Source: SIG437 sp045576235 (GTDB lineage: Bacteria > Bacillota > Clostridia > UBA1381 > UBA9506). Taken from it: a DNA stretch of 64,000 bases. Location: positions 9,675 through 73,674 of the forward strand of contig JAZNGA010000017.1 of NCBI GenBank assembly GCA_045576235.1, in the 5' to 3' direction. The position numbers and the translations under genes are program-made. Of the stretch, positions 49,309-58,460 are shown piece by piece (positions within the stretch are counted from its first letter, which is position 1; every line of letters starts with the position of its first letter). The notes beneath the pieces were generated by a model, which was not told where the DNA came from, did not search any database, and saw only the letters and a program-made list of their open reading frames with translations.

Positions 49309-49591
49309 GAAAATTCCATCTATACTAATTCTGAAAATGCTTGCTCGCAAGGGCATTTTTGCGACGCCGAGAGTTTTGCAACGGTCAAGGACCGTAAAAG
49401 CCGAAAGGCTTTAGGGATTTTATAAAATAAAATCATCATATGATTTATATGCCAATTCTACCAGGAGCAAGAAATGCTTGCTTGCAAGGGCATTTTTGCG
49501 ACGCCGTCAATTAGCATTTGCGACCCGAAGGGGTGCAAGCGGGTCTAATCCCGCAGGGATTTTGCAAAGCAAAATTCCGTATATGCTAATT
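49309..49591. repeat. Two tandem copies of a 125/134-bp structured repeat
   Basis: Unit 1 runs 49321-49445 and unit 2 49446-49579, each opening with a TATAYNCYAATT-like box that recurs at 49580-49591. Each unit has, in order, the block AATGCTTGCTYGCAAGGGCA then TTTTTGCGACGCCG (near-identical in both), a first hairpin (ACGGTC/GACCGT at 49381-49395; TTGC-ACCC/GGGT-GCAA at 49518-49538), a second hairpin (AAAGCC/GGCTTT with GAAA loop at 49397-49412; GCGGG/CCCGC at 49539-49554), and a closing hairpin GATTTTAT/ATAAAATC (49416-49434) or GGGATTTTGC/GCAAAATTCC (49556-49578). The AT/AT to GC/GC change in the last stem is compensatory. AAAATTCC at 49310 may be the tail of a third unit. Non-coding; this fills the gap 49250-49693. 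Confidence 0.8.
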
Positions 49592-49647
49592 ATAACACAT
49601 ATGTTGAAAAAGTCAATAACAGTCGCCATTTTGAAGCCTTCAGACAA

Positions 49648-49680
49648 AAAAATATCCCGACTGAAAATCGGGATATTTTT
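49648..49680 (-). terminator. Terminator of the SLH remnant
   Basis: Perfect 13-bp arms AAAAATATCCCGA (49648-49660) and TCGGGATATTTTT (49668-49680), loop of 7 nt. Confidence 0.85.
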
Positions 49681-49693
49681 ATTAAAACATAAA

Positions 49694-49921
49694 TTATTTA
49701 TTTCCTTCAATAAATCTGTGAAGAATTGCTGCTATTTCAGCTCTTGTTGCATTATCCTTCGGATTTAAAGTGCTTTCTGTCTTTCCGTTTATGAGGCCGC
49801 TTCCCACTGCCCAGTTCATAGCAGAAATTGCATATTCTGAAATTTCCTCTGCATCACTAAAGCCAAGATTTTCCTCGAGAGTTAAAGCCTCCAAGCCCTT
49901 ATAGGCTGCATAACGGAACAG
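49694..49921 (-). pseudogene. S-layer homology (SLH) domain protein, 3' remnant
   Basis: The frame encodes FRYAAYKGLEALTLEEN...FSDAEEISEYAISAMNWAVG...GLINGKTESTLNPKDNATRAEIAAILHRFIEGNK, which is the last SLH repeat plus the end of the one before in clostridial surface proteins. Homology fades upstream of about 49921 and the frame meets a TAA at 49952-49954. There is no signal peptide, no ribosome site and no ATG, so only the 3' end of a surface-protein gene remains, still followed by its own terminator. The breakpoint lies close to the tandem repeat, which may have taken part in the rearrangement. The 178 bases up to the next gene hold only an A+T-rich promoter region. Confidence 0.8.
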
Positions 49922-50099
49922 CGCACAGAAAAGTCGCCAAACTTTTGAATATTAATGTATGGTTTTATTGTTTAAATTCTCAACAAAGCATAGATATTTT
50001 TTCAACTTTTATTAAATTTATGTAACAAATTGTCCTATCGTTTGAAATTACTAAAAGTTTAATATATACTACAAATTATAGAAATCTTTGAGGTGTGCT

Positions 50100-50795
50100 A
50101 TGAAAAAGAGAACCTATAACATAATTTCTTTTTTAATATTTTTAGCGGCAATGACAGTTCTCTTTTCTGTTTCTTTTCCGCTCATTAAATCATACAATCA
50201 TCCGGAAACTTTCAAAGAATATATTGAGGGCTTTGGCGTCTGGGGCTTTTTTGTTATGCTTTTAATTCAGATTGCCCAGATTATCATAGCTTTCATTCCG
50301 GGCGAGGCAATAGAATTTGTTGCAGGAGCGATATATGGCTGGCTCGGTGGCCTACTCTTCTGCACTTTCGGCATAGCAATTGGGCAAATTATCATCTTTA
50401 AAGCTGTCCGTTTTTTTGGCAGAGGTCTTGCCCAAAGAGTGGCTGGGAGCAAAATAATGAATAAATATAAATTTCTTCAGGACGAAAAACGACTCAAAAG
50501 GCTCATTTTTTTCTTGTTTTTCATTCCGGGAACCCCAAAAGATTTGATTACATACATTGCCCCACTCACAAAAATTAAGCTGGAGGATTTCCTGTTAATC
50601 ACAATTTTTGCAAGACTCCCCTCAATCATCACATCAACCTATGCGGGAGACGCCTTTGCTGACAAAGACTTTTTAAGGCTTGCTGTAATTTATGGAATTG
50701 TTGCAATATTTTCTGTCGGCGGCTTATTGTTTTACAGGCGTTGGGACAAAAGACACACCGAAAAACAAAACATCAGCGAAACAAAAAAAATATGA
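50100..50795 (+). CDS. TVP38/TMEM64 (DedA-like, VTT domain) membrane protein
   Basis: 231 residues from the ATG at 50100 (GAGGTG upstream). About six hydrophobic segments. The VTT/SNARE-associated core contains FIPGEAIEFVAGAIYGWLGG and later FFLFFIPGTPKDLITYIAPLTKI, with the G-x-x-x-x-E and FxPGTPKD signatures of the family. Related proteins move lipids or lipid carriers across the membrane. Single gene, convergent with pheT. Confidence 0.9.
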   Translation: MKKRTYNIISFLIFLAAMTVLFSVSFPLIKSYNHPETFKEYIEGFGVWGFFVMLLIQIAQIIIAFIPGEAIEFVAGAIYGWLGGLLFCTFGIAIGQIIIFKAVRFFGRGLAQRVAGSKIMNKYKFLQDEKRLKRLIFFLFFIPGTPKDLITYIAPLTKIKLEDFLLITIFARLPSIITSTYAGDAFADKDFLRLAVIYGIVAIFSVGGLLFYRRWDKRHTEKQNISETKKI

Positions 50796-50826
50796 GTTCG
50801 GTTTTTAAACGAACTCATATTTTTTT
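50790..50826. terminator. Bidirectional terminator between the DedA-like gene and pheT
   Basis: Arms ATATGAGTTCG (50790-50800) and CGAACTCATAT (50810-50820) followed by TTTTTT; A-run on the left. The left arm includes the stop codon of the membrane protein gene. Confidence 0.8.
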
Positions 50827-53224
50827 ATCTCAATGAAATTCCGAGCTTAAATTCCAAATCCTTTAAAATCTTCGAAGTGAACTTCTCTATTTCTTTATCG
50901 GAAAAGCCCTTTTCTTCAGGAGAAATAATGACATTAAACGCCATACTCTTCTTTCCCTCGCCAATCTGTTTTCCGCGGAATATGTCAAAAAGCTTGATGC
51001 TTGTCACATATTTGCATGATTTTCTGATGGAATCCTCAATCTCCCCGCATGTTACCTGCTCATCGCAAACAAACGCAAAGTCTCTTACAATATCAGCAAA
51101 CTGCGAAATCGGTCTGTATTTCATTGCTGATTTATAGAGCGCGGAAAGCTTTTCATAATCAATCTCTCCGATGAACGCACATTTACCAAGAGACATCTCC
51201 TCGCTTATCTCATGCGAAAGCTGTCCTATGTAGCCTATAGTCTCTCCCTCGCAGATAATGTCTGCTGTTATTCCGGGATGAAGGAACGATTTTTGGCCCT
51301 TCTGATATGAGAATGTGAGATTAAAATCGTCGGCTATTCCTTCAATGATTCCTTTAAAAGTGAAGAAATCTTCACCATCTCCAAAAGCACCGACAGAAAT
51401 TGTTTTTCTCTCATGCGGAAGAGATGAAAGCGGGAATTCCTTTGCTAAGAATACATTTGCAATTTCAAAGAATCTTCCTTCATCATTTCCGTTTCTGTAG
51501 TTTTTAACAATAGTGTTAAGCATTATGGGGGCCAGTGTCGTTGCCATAATCGAATAGTTTTCACTTATCGGATTTTCTATTCTTATTGCTTTTCTTTCGG
51601 GGGCATCTTCAGCTATGTGAAGCATATCTAAATCCTTCTGCGAATAGAAGCTGAAGTTTATTGTCTCATATGCGCCCTGCATTTTGAGCGCGTTTTTAGT
51701 TTTCATCTCAAACTGCTGCTTTTCCGTAAGTCCGCCATTTGTTATCTCGGCAAATTTAAGATGCTGAGGGATTATGTGTTCATAACCGTAAATTCTGATA
51801 ACTTCCTCTGCCAAGTCCTCATAGCTTTCAACATCTTCCCTGTAGAGAGGGGCTGAAACCGTTATGTTTTCGCCTGATGCGCTGACCACAAAATCAAGTC
51901 TCTTTAAGATATCTGTGATAATTTCGGGCTTAACTTCAATTCCTAAAACCTTGTTGATTTTAGCAAAGGTTGTTTTTATAACCTTTGGCGAAAGCTCTTT
52001 TTCAGCACAAGTTATGCGTGTTTTTGAAACAGTTCCGCAGGAAAGCTCTTCAATCAGATGAAGGGCGCGATTTTCTGCACACTCTGTTGTATATTCATCA
52101 ACACCCTTACAGAATTTAGCGCTTGAATCTGAAGTCTGACCTAAGCTTCTTGATGTTTTTCTAATGCTGTCACGGGCAAATTTTGCAGATTCAAACAAAA
52201 CATCCCTAGTTGTTTCTTTTATTTCGCTGTTTAAGCCACCCATGATTCCCGCAAGAGCAACAGGCTTTTTAAGGTCACATATCACGAGATTGTTTTCGCA
52301 AAGCTCGAACTCTTTTTCGTCAAGCGTTGTAATCTTTTCGCCTTTTTTTGCTCTTCTGACTCTGATTCCCTTTCCTTCTAATGTTGAAAGGTCGAAAGCG
52401 TGCATAGGCTGACCGAGCTCCATCAAAACGAAGTTCGTGATGTCAACTATGTTGTTTATTGCATTGATTCCAACTAAAGCAAGTCTTTTTCTCATCCAGA
52501 GCGGAGATGCTTCAATTTTAACATCCTTAACATAGTGGGCAATATATCTTGGACATAAGTCAAACGCTTCTACCACAGCTGTGATTTCGTCATCATCAGC
52601 ACTCTCTGAAGCCTCATATGTCATAAGAGGAGCTTTCAGCGGACGGTCAAATATTGCGGCAACCTCTCTTGCCATTCCCAGAATCGACTGACAGTCAGGA
52701 CGGTTTGCAGTTATGCTGATATCAAAAACATAATCATCAAGCCCCACAACCTTTGCAATATCTTCTCCAATGGGAGCATCTTCTTTCAAAATGAGGATTC
52801 CATGAACCTCTGCTCCTTCATACCAGTTGTCATTTATTCCAAGCTCTTCACCTGAGCAAAGCATGCCGTTTGACTCAACGCCTCTCAGCTTTCCCTTCTT
52901 GATTTTCACGCCACCCGGAAGAGATGAGCCATCTAAAGCAGCGGGAACAAGAGCCCCTTCAAAAACATTCTGCGCACCTGTCACAATCTGAATGTCTCTG
53001 CCATATTTTTCTCCGCAATCGACAATGCAAATCTGAAGATGGTCAGAATCTTCGTGCTTTGTGATTTTCTTGATTTTACCAACCACAACCTTTTCTAACT
53101 CTTCGCCTAAATATTTTGTTTCCTCAACCTCAAACCCGCTTGAGAAAAGCTTTGTTTCAAGTTCTTCTATTGAAATGTCGCTGACATCCACATAATCATT
53201 TAACCAACTGAGCGGTAATAACAT
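50825..53224 (-). CDS. pheT: Phenylalanyl-tRNA synthetase beta subunit
   Basis: 799 residues, full length. N-terminal tRNA-binding EMAP-like domain (about 40-150; VVGKIKKITKHEDSDHLQIC), B3/B4 editing domain, B5 domain and the C-terminal ferredoxin-fold anticodon-binding domain (about 705-798; RPISQFADIVRDFAFVCDE). It pairs with PheS to form the (alpha-beta)2 enzyme charging tRNA-Phe and removes mischarged Tyr. Lies 16 nt after pheS under T-box control. Confidence 0.97.
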   Translation of the reverse strand: MLLPLSWLNDYVDVSDISIEELETKLFSSGFEVEETKYLGEELEKVVVGKIKKITKHEDSDHLQICIVDCGEKYGRDIQIVTGAQNVFEGALVPAALDGSSLPGGVKIKKGKLRGVESNGMLCSGEELGINDNWYEGAEVHGILILKEDAPIGEDIAKVVGLDDYVFDISITANRPDCQSILGMAREVAAIFDRPLKAPLMTYEASESADDDEITAVVEAFDLCPRYIAHYVKDVKIEASPLWMRKRLALVGINAINNIVDITNFVLMELGQPMHAFDLSTLEGKGIRVRRAKKGEKITTLDEKEFELCENNLVICDLKKPVALAGIMGGLNSEIKETTRDVLFESAKFARDSIRKTSRSLGQTSDSSAKFCKGVDEYTTECAENRALHLIEELSCGTVSKTRITCAEKELSPKVIKTTFAKINKVLGIEVKPEIITDILKRLDFVVSASGENITVSAPLYREDVESYEDLAEEVIRIYGYEHIIPQHLKFAEITNGGLTEKQQFEMKTKNALKMQGAYETINFSFYSQKDLDMLHIAEDAPERKAIRIENPISENYSIMATTLAPIMLNTIVKNYRNGNDEGRFFEIANVFLAKEFPLSSLPHERKTISVGAFGDGEDFFTFKGIIEGIADDFNLTFSYQKGQKSFLHPGITADIICEGETIGYIGQLSHEISEEMSLGKCAFIGEIDYEKLSALYKSAMKYRPISQFADIVRDFAFVCDEQVTCGEIEDSIRKSCKYVTSIKLFDIFRGKQIGEGKKSMAFNVIISPEEKGFSDKEIEKFTSKILKDLEFKLGISLR

Positions 53225-53240
53225 CTATATCCTTCCTTTC

Positions 53241-54278
53241 TTAACCAATATTCTGCTGTTTAAACTGTTTTAAAGTTCTGACATCATTCTCAAACAGAAT
53301 GTGAATATTATTTATGCCATATTTAAGCATAGTTATTCTGTCTATGCCTATGCCGAAAGCAAGCCCCGAATATTCGTCAGGGTCAATTCCGCAGTTTTCC
53401 AAAACTTTTCTGTTCACAATGCCTCCGCCTAAAACCTCAATCCAGCCTGTTCCCTTGCAGAGTCTGCATCCGCTGCCTCCACATTCGCAGCATGTCACAT
53501 CAACCTCAACACTCGGCTCTGTGAATGGGAAATATGAAGGACGGAGTCTTGTCTTTGCTTCTGATGAGAACATTTCTTTTGCGAACAAGTCAAGCATACC
53601 ATAAAGGTCACAAACTGAAATGTTTTTATCAACAACAAGACCTTCCATCTGGTGAAACATTGGTGAATGTGTCGCATCATAGTCCGAACGGAAAACTCGC
53701 CCTGGGCTCAAAACCTTGATAGGCGGCTTTTTGACCTCCATAGTTCTTATCTGACCGGGAGAGGTCTGCGTTCTTAAAAGAATATTTTCCGTGATATAAA
53801 ATGTGTCCTGCTCTGCTCTTGCAGGGTGGTCAGCCGGCACATTGAGCGCCGTGAAATTATAATAATCAGTCTCGATTTCAGGCCCCTCAAAAACATCAAA
53901 TCCAAGTCCCGCAAAAATCCTTATGATTTCCTGCTTAACAATTGTCGTCGGGTGAAGCGATGCCGTTTCATTCTTTTTCGCAGGCATGGTAACATCAACC
54001 GCTTCTTGAAGATTAGCCTTATCAAGCTCTTCTTTTTTAATGGCGGCATCGACAGAAGCAAATTTTTCCTCTGCCCAGTTTTTAAATTCGTTTATGATTT
54101 TACCAAACTGAGGTCTGTCCTCTTTTGGAATGTTTTTCATTTCCTTCATCAGATTCGGGATTTCTCCCGCCTTTGTGCTTAAATATTGTTCTCTGAGTTT
54201 TTTAAATTCTTCTCTTGAGAGCTTTTTTAAAAGCTCTTGTTCGATTTTACTCTTTAGCTGCTTGATCTTTTCGTTCAT
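53241..54278 (-). CDS. pheS: Phenylalanyl-tRNA synthetase alpha subunit
   Basis: 345 residues, full length. N-terminal coiled coil (about 1-85) that contacts tRNA, then the class II catalytic core: motif 2 region RTQTSPGQIRTM and GRVFRSDYDATHSPMFHQMEGL, motif 3 GLAFGIGIDRITMLKYGI. A Cys-rich insert CCECGGSGCRLC (about 275-286) is a likely zinc knuckle found in many clostridial PheS. First gene after the T-box; GGAGG lies 4-5 nt before the ATG. Confidence 0.97.
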   Translation of the reverse strand: MNEKIKQLKSKIEQELLKKLSREEFKKLREQYLSTKAGEIPNLMKEMKNIPKEDRPQFGKIINEFKNWAEEKFASVDAAIKKEELDKANLQEAVDVTMPAKKNETASLHPTTIVKQEIIRIFAGLGFDVFEGPEIETDYYNFTALNVPADHPARAEQDTFYITENILLRTQTSPGQIRTMEVKKPPIKVLSPGRVFRSDYDATHSPMFHQMEGLVVDKNISVCDLYGMLDLFAKEMFSSEAKTRLRPSYFPFTEPSVEVDVTCCECGGSGCRLCKGTGWIEVLGGGIVNRKVLENCGIDPDEYSGLAFGIGIDRITMLKYGINNIHILFENDVRTLKQFKQQNIG

Positions 54279-54314
54279 ATTAACCTCCTATAATAAATGG
54301 AAAATTATCATAAA

Positions 54315-54585
54315 AAAAGAGCAATCTCCCCAAAGGGACGAGATTGCTCGCGGTACCACCCTTGTTCAGAGAAAATTCTCTGCACTCTTTTCTGCTTTTT
54401 TTGCGGCAGTCGCATCTGCTTAATGCGTGATAAAAAACGCGCTTTTCACAGAAGGCTCCAATGCTGAAATTCATGCACAGCTTTCACAGAAACACTCACA
54501 GCCGCCGATGCTTCCTCTCTTTGAGAAATCTCTGCACACTACTTACACATTTTCACAGCCTGTTATTCTTTAATTAAGTTAATTA
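54315..54585 (-). promoter_or_regulatory. T-box riboswitch controlling pheST
   Basis: On the minus strand the leader contains the T-box consensus AGGGTGGTACCGCG (54362-54349), followed by the terminator hairpin GAGCAATCTC/GAGATTGCTC (54349-54319) with a run of seven T. A Phe specifier (TTC, 54468-54466, in GAATTTCAGC) sits in the expected upstream stem, and AGTAGTGTGCAGAGA lies near the 5' end. Uncharged tRNA-Phe binding would favour the antiterminator and allow pheST transcription. Confidence 0.93.
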
Positions 54586-54610
54586 TAACTTTTTTTGACC
54601 ATTCTGTCAA
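54582..54610 (-). promoter_or_regulatory. Promoter of the pheST T-box transcript
   Basis: Minus strand: TTGACA (54610-54605), 17-nt spacer, TATAAT (54587-54582); full consensus. Confidence 0.85.
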
Positions 54611-54638
54611 CTAATTTTCTTTTATTTAACCAAACTTC

Positions 54639-55604
54639 TTATTTTTCTGCAGCCTTCTGAATTTTTAAAACCTGTCTCTGGGATTCTAAAATTTCCTCCG
54701 TGTTCATCATGGTTTTAATTCCCTTTGCTTCAAGCATGAAGGCGTCGAGATATTCAATCTTTGTCTCGGGGCAATCTATGATTTCTTCTGTGTTTTTAAA
54801 CACATGAATTTTGTTTGAAGCCAGGTTAAACTTCATCATTCCTTCTGTTCCCCAGAAGTAAAAGTCCCAATATGTCGGCAAAATTCCATCAAATTTCGGT
54901 GCCGCATAAGAGACATCAGCCATAACGGAGACATCTTCCATCTCGACCACAAACTGACCGCAATCCTTAAAATCAGGCTCCTTGTCAGCATATGCATTCC
55001 ATGTTTTAGCAAAGTTGACTTTAGTGAGATTTTTTCCTGTCATGAAACGGATTAAGTCAATGCCGTGAATTGCAATGTCGTTAATTGTGCCGCCGTGTTT
55101 GCCCTCTTCAAAATACCACCACGGTCTGTTGCCATAATCAAGGCAATGCTGACCCGTAAATGATATGTTGACAAGCTTGCCGATGCCACCTTTTCTGATG
55201 ATTTCAGTAGCCTTCTCAATCTGTGGCATATAGCGCAGGTCAAACATACAGCAAACCTGCAGATTTTTTTCTTTGCTAAGTCTTTCAATTTCGTCAAGCT
55301 CGCTTAAATCTGTGCAAATTGGTTTGTCGCATATCACATGCTTGCCTGCCTTTAAAGCCTCAATTGCGCGTTTTCCGCGAACGCCGTAATAATCTCCAAT
55401 TGCAACAGCTTCAACATTTTCATCGTTTAAAATTTCTTCATAGGTTTTATAATTAAATTCTATGCTGTGTTCTTTTTCAACACTTTTTCTTATTTCATCA
55501 TTTTCCTCAAAACATCCGCAAAGTTCAGCATCAACGCTGCTGATCACGGAGCTGTAAAGCCCGAAAATGTGACTGTGGCGAAATCCTGCAAATGCTATTT
55601 TCAT
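54639..55604 (-). CDS. Gfo/Idh/MocA family oxidoreductase
   Basis: 321 residues. Rossmann domain IAFAGFRHSHIFGLYSS at the N-terminus lacks the full GxGxxG but keeps the layout; GKHVICDKPICTDLSEL carries the Lys-Pro (DKP) motif used in cofactor and substrate binding, and TINDIAIHGIDLIRFM carries the probable catalytic Asp and His. Substrate unknown, likely a sugar acid, sugar or inositol. It follows a second Gfo/Idh gene by 5 nt, so the two may act in sequence or as a hetero-oligomer. Confidence 0.9.
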   Translation of the reverse strand: MKIAFAGFRHSHIFGLYSSVISSVDAELCGCFEENDEIRKSVEKEHSIEFNYKTYEEILNDENVEAVAIGDYYGVRGKRAIEALKAGKHVICDKPICTDLSELDEIERLSKEKNLQVCCMFDLRYMPQIEKATEIIRKGGIGKLVNISFTGQHCLDYGNRPWWYFEEGKHGGTINDIAIHGIDLIRFMTGKNLTKVNFAKTWNAYADKEPDFKDCGQFVVEMEDVSVMADVSYAAPKFDGILPTYWDFYFWGTEGMMKFNLASNKIHVFKNTEEIIDCPETKIEYLDAFMLEAKGIKTMMNTEEILESQRQVLKIQKAAEK

Positions 55605-55609
55605 AATCC

Positions 55610-56470
55610 CTATCCCCTTTTTATAATTTCTTCCTTACCGCTCTCTAACGAACGATAAATTGCATTTAAAATATAAACAGGCGCAAAGAACTCATCATAT
55701 GACTGAGGCTGCTCGTTTCCGCAAAGAATCTCATAGAATTCAGCAAACTCTCTTGCGTAGCAACCTTCTAATGTGATGGGCTTTAAAACAACCTCGTTTG
55801 CAAAGCTCACACACGCAGAATACATAGAGTTTTTCTCTGTGAATATGATGTTTGCGTCATAATTATCATATCTTAATGTGCAATTAATTTTATTTCCGTT
55901 TTTGAATGCAACCACTGAATTCGGGAAATATCCCAAAACCTCGCAAATCATCTGAACGAGGTGCTGTGAATAGAAGAAAAATCCGCCATATTCATTGTCA
56001 AGGTTTACCGGCGCTCTGAACAAAGCTCCCATAACCTCACCATATGTCTCTTCTTCAACAGCTTTTTTAAGCTCTGCGATGCCGTCAGGATGCTTAAGTG
56101 AAGAACCACCGCTCACTTTGACATTGTTTTTAATGAGCTCTGCCTTGAACTCTTTCGCATCTTCTTCAGTGACAACTATCGGCTTATCGATAAACATAGG
56201 AATTCCTGATGCTATGTATGGTTTTGCATATTTATAGTGATTGCCGCCGTGACGCGCTGTTATGATGATTCCGTCAACCTTGCCAACAAATTCATCATAG
56301 CTTTCTGCAACATGAACACCAAACTCATCCTTTAATTTGTTTGCTGCTTCAAAATCTTCGCTATAAACACCAACAATCTCAATGTCTGTGTAAAGCTTAT
56401 CCGTTAAGACAAACTTTAAAAAATGGTTTGCATGTGAATTTTCGCATCCTAATATTGCTACTTTATACAT
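55610..56470 (-). CDS. Gfo/Idh/MocA family oxidoreductase (second of a pair)
   Basis: 286 residues from the ATG at 56470 (AGGAGGTG 6 nt upstream). N-terminal KVAILGCENSHANHFL, GIPMFIDKPIVVTEEDA with the DKP motif, then GGSSLKHPDGIAELKK. The C-terminal domain is short compared with most members. The two genes of this pair start with a similar 'G.E/R.SHA/I' pattern (GCENSHANHF and GFRHSHIFGL), suggesting a common origin. Substrate unknown. Confidence 0.88.
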   Translation of the reverse strand: MYKVAILGCENSHANHFLKFVLTDKLYTDIEIVGVYSEDFEAANKLKDEFGVHVAESYDEFVGKVDGIIITARHGGNHYKYAKPYIASGIPMFIDKPIVVTEEDAKEFKAELIKNNVKVSGGSSLKHPDGIAELKKAVEEETYGEVMGALFRAPVNLDNEYGGFFFYSQHLVQMICEVLGYFPNSVVAFKNGNKINCTLRYDNYDANIIFTEKNSMYSACVSFANEVVLKPITLEGCYAREFAEFYEILCGNEQPQSYDEFFAPVYILNAIYRSLESGKEEIIKRG

Positions 56471-56636
56471 TTCATCCACCTCCTTAAATTTATCATTTCA
56501 TATCGTTCATAGACTATATTTCCAAATGCAGTATAACACATTGTTTTCAAAAAGTAAAGGTTAAAAAATGCAATAAAACATTGTAAAAAATGCATTAGAA
56601 ATAAACAGTGCGGTTACATAAATAACCGCACTATAG

Positions 56637-57998
56637 TTAATTTTTCAGGCTATGTATCGGCGCAGGAATTCTGCCGCCGCGCAAGATAAATTCCTCGCTC
56701 GAAAAATCGCTCACCTTCATAACAGGGCCCGAGCCTAAAAGGCCGCCAAATTCCACAACATCACCGACTTTTTTGCCCGGTGCAGGAATGATTCTCACCG
56801 CTGTTGTTTTCTGATTTATCATACCAATTGCCGCCTCGTCTGCAATAATTGCAGAAATTGTCGAAGCCTTAGTATCTCCGGGAACGCAAATCATATCGAG
56901 TCCGACTGAACAAACGCAGGTCATAGCCTCAAGCTTTTCAAGCGATAAAGCTCCGCTCTTAACAGCTTCAATCATGCCGGCATCCTCGCTGACGGGAATG
57001 AATGCCCCCGATAATCCACCGACAAAAGAAGTCGCCATGACGCCGCCCTTTTTAACTGCATCGTTTAAAAGAGCAAGAGCCGCTGTCGTTCCGTGCGTTC
57101 CGCACTTTTCGAGCCCCATTTCTTCTAATATGTATGCCACGCTGTCGCCCCTTGCAGGCGTCGGCGCCAAAGACAAATCGACGATGCCAAAAGGAACTCC
57201 GAGCCTTAAAGATGCTTCCCTTGCGACGAGCTGTCCCATTCTCGTTATTTTAAATGCAGTCTTTTTTATAATGTCACTCACTTCTCCAAAAGGCTTGCCT
57301 TTGCCCTTTTCCAAAGCGCATTTCACAACTCCCGGACCGCTCACGCCCACATTTATGGCTGTCTCATATTCACCAACACCGCAGAAAGCTCCCGCCATAA
57401 ACGGATTGTCTTCAACAGCATTCATAAACACAACAAGCTTAGCGCAGCCAAATCCGTCTGCATCCTTTGTTTTTTCTGCTGTTTCTTTGACGATTTCACC
57501 CATCAGCTTCACGGCGTCCATGTTGATTCCTGCGCGCGTTGTGCCGACATTTACTGAAGAACACACAATGTCTGTTTCTTTAAGCACCTCAGGAATAGAC
57601 ATAATCAGCCTCTTGTCGCCCTTTGTCATTCCCTTGTGCACCAGCGCAGAATAGCCGCCAATGAAGTTTACGCCAACCTCTTTTGCAGCTTTGTCCATAG
57701 CAAGTGCTGTTTTTAAGTAGGCATCTTCGTTTTCAGCCGCCTCTAAAACAAGGGAAATCGGCGTAACAGAGATGCGCTTATTAATTATCGGAATACCAAA
57801 TTCCTGTTCTATCCCTTCCGCTGTTTTAACAAGATTTTCAGCTGATTTAGTTATTTTATCATAGACCTTCTGTGCCACTCTGTCAGAATCAGATGAGGCA
57901 CACGAAAGAAGCGAAATCCCCATAGTTACGGTACGGATATCAAGATGCTCTTTATCAATCATATTGATTGTCTCAATTATTTCATGCTTGTTTAACAT
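56637..57998 (-). CDS. UPF0210 (PFL/DUF711) family protein
   Basis: 453 residues when started at the ATG at 57998, which gives the family N-terminus MLNKHEIIETINMI; an in-frame TTG at 58010 lies closer to AAAGGG. The family is widespread and named PFL-like from remote similarity to pyruvate formate-lyase, but no glycyl-radical motif is present and the function is unknown. Conserved parts include RTVTMGISLLSCASSD, VGVSGPGVVKCAL and FGIVDLSLAPTPARGDSVA. Its ACT-domain partner is encoded just upstream, the standard arrangement in Bacillota and archaea. Confidence 0.93.
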   Translation of the reverse strand: MLNKHEIIETINMIDKEHLDIRTVTMGISLLSCASSDSDRVAQKVYDKITKSAENLVKTAEGIEQEFGIPIINKRISVTPISLVLEAAENEDAYLKTALAMDKAAKEVGVNFIGGYSALVHKGMTKGDKRLIMSIPEVLKETDIVCSSVNVGTTRAGINMDAVKLMGEIVKETAEKTKDADGFGCAKLVVFMNAVEDNPFMAGAFCGVGEYETAINVGVSGPGVVKCALEKGKGKPFGEVSDIIKKTAFKITRMGQLVAREASLRLGVPFGIVDLSLAPTPARGDSVAYILEEMGLEKCGTHGTTAALALLNDAVKKGGVMATSFVGGLSGAFIPVSEDAGMIEAVKSGALSLEKLEAMTCVCSVGLDMICVPGDTKASTISAIIADEAAIGMINQKTTAVRIIPAPGKKVGDVVEFGGLLGSGPVMKVSDFSSEEFILRGGRIPAPIHSLKN

Positions 57999-58022
57999 AA
58001 GCCTTATCAACCCTTTCCATAA

Positions 58023-58292
58023 TCATATTCTGTGCATTGAATTAAATAAGTCCTCGTGCTGCATCTTAATGGAAACACCCATATTGCTTCCAACCTCATC
58101 CAGAACTGCAGAAAGTGAAGAAACAGACACCTCTGTCTTGTCTATGCTTACAAGCATTATCATAGTAAACATATCCTGCATTATCGTTTGAGAAATGTCT
58201 AAAATATTAACATTATTTTCAGCAAGAACCTTGCTGACCTCATATATAATTCCAACTCTGTCACGACCAACAACTGTTATAACCGCTTTCAT
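58023..58292 (-). CDS. ACT domain protein (UPF0237 family)
   Basis: 89 residues, a single ACT domain: MKAVITVVGRDRVGIIYEVSKVLAENNVNILDISQ with the ligand-binding turn GRDRVGI. ACT domains usually bind amino acids. Paired with the UPF0210 gene 24 nt downstream; probably its regulatory subunit. GGAGG precedes the ATG. Confidence 0.93.
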   Translation of the reverse strand: MKAVITVVGRDRVGIIYEVSKVLAENNVNILDISQTIMQDMFTMIMLVSIDKTEVSVSSLSAVLDEVGSNMGVSIKMQHEDLFNSMHRI

Positions 58293-58460
58293 CTTAAAAC
58301 CTCCGCTATCAGATTAAATTTTCTCACTCTTCAATTATATATGCTGTGTGAAAAAAAAGCAATAAAAGAATATAAAAATCTTAAATTTATCTTTTAAATG
58401 ACGAGAAACTGTAGTATAATATAAATACAGAATTCTTTTATCAGGAGGATGGAGGAAAAT

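Noticed and set aside
49309..49591. CRISPR array
   Set aside because: Only two units of 125 and 134 bp without short spacers of equal size, and no cas genes nearby.
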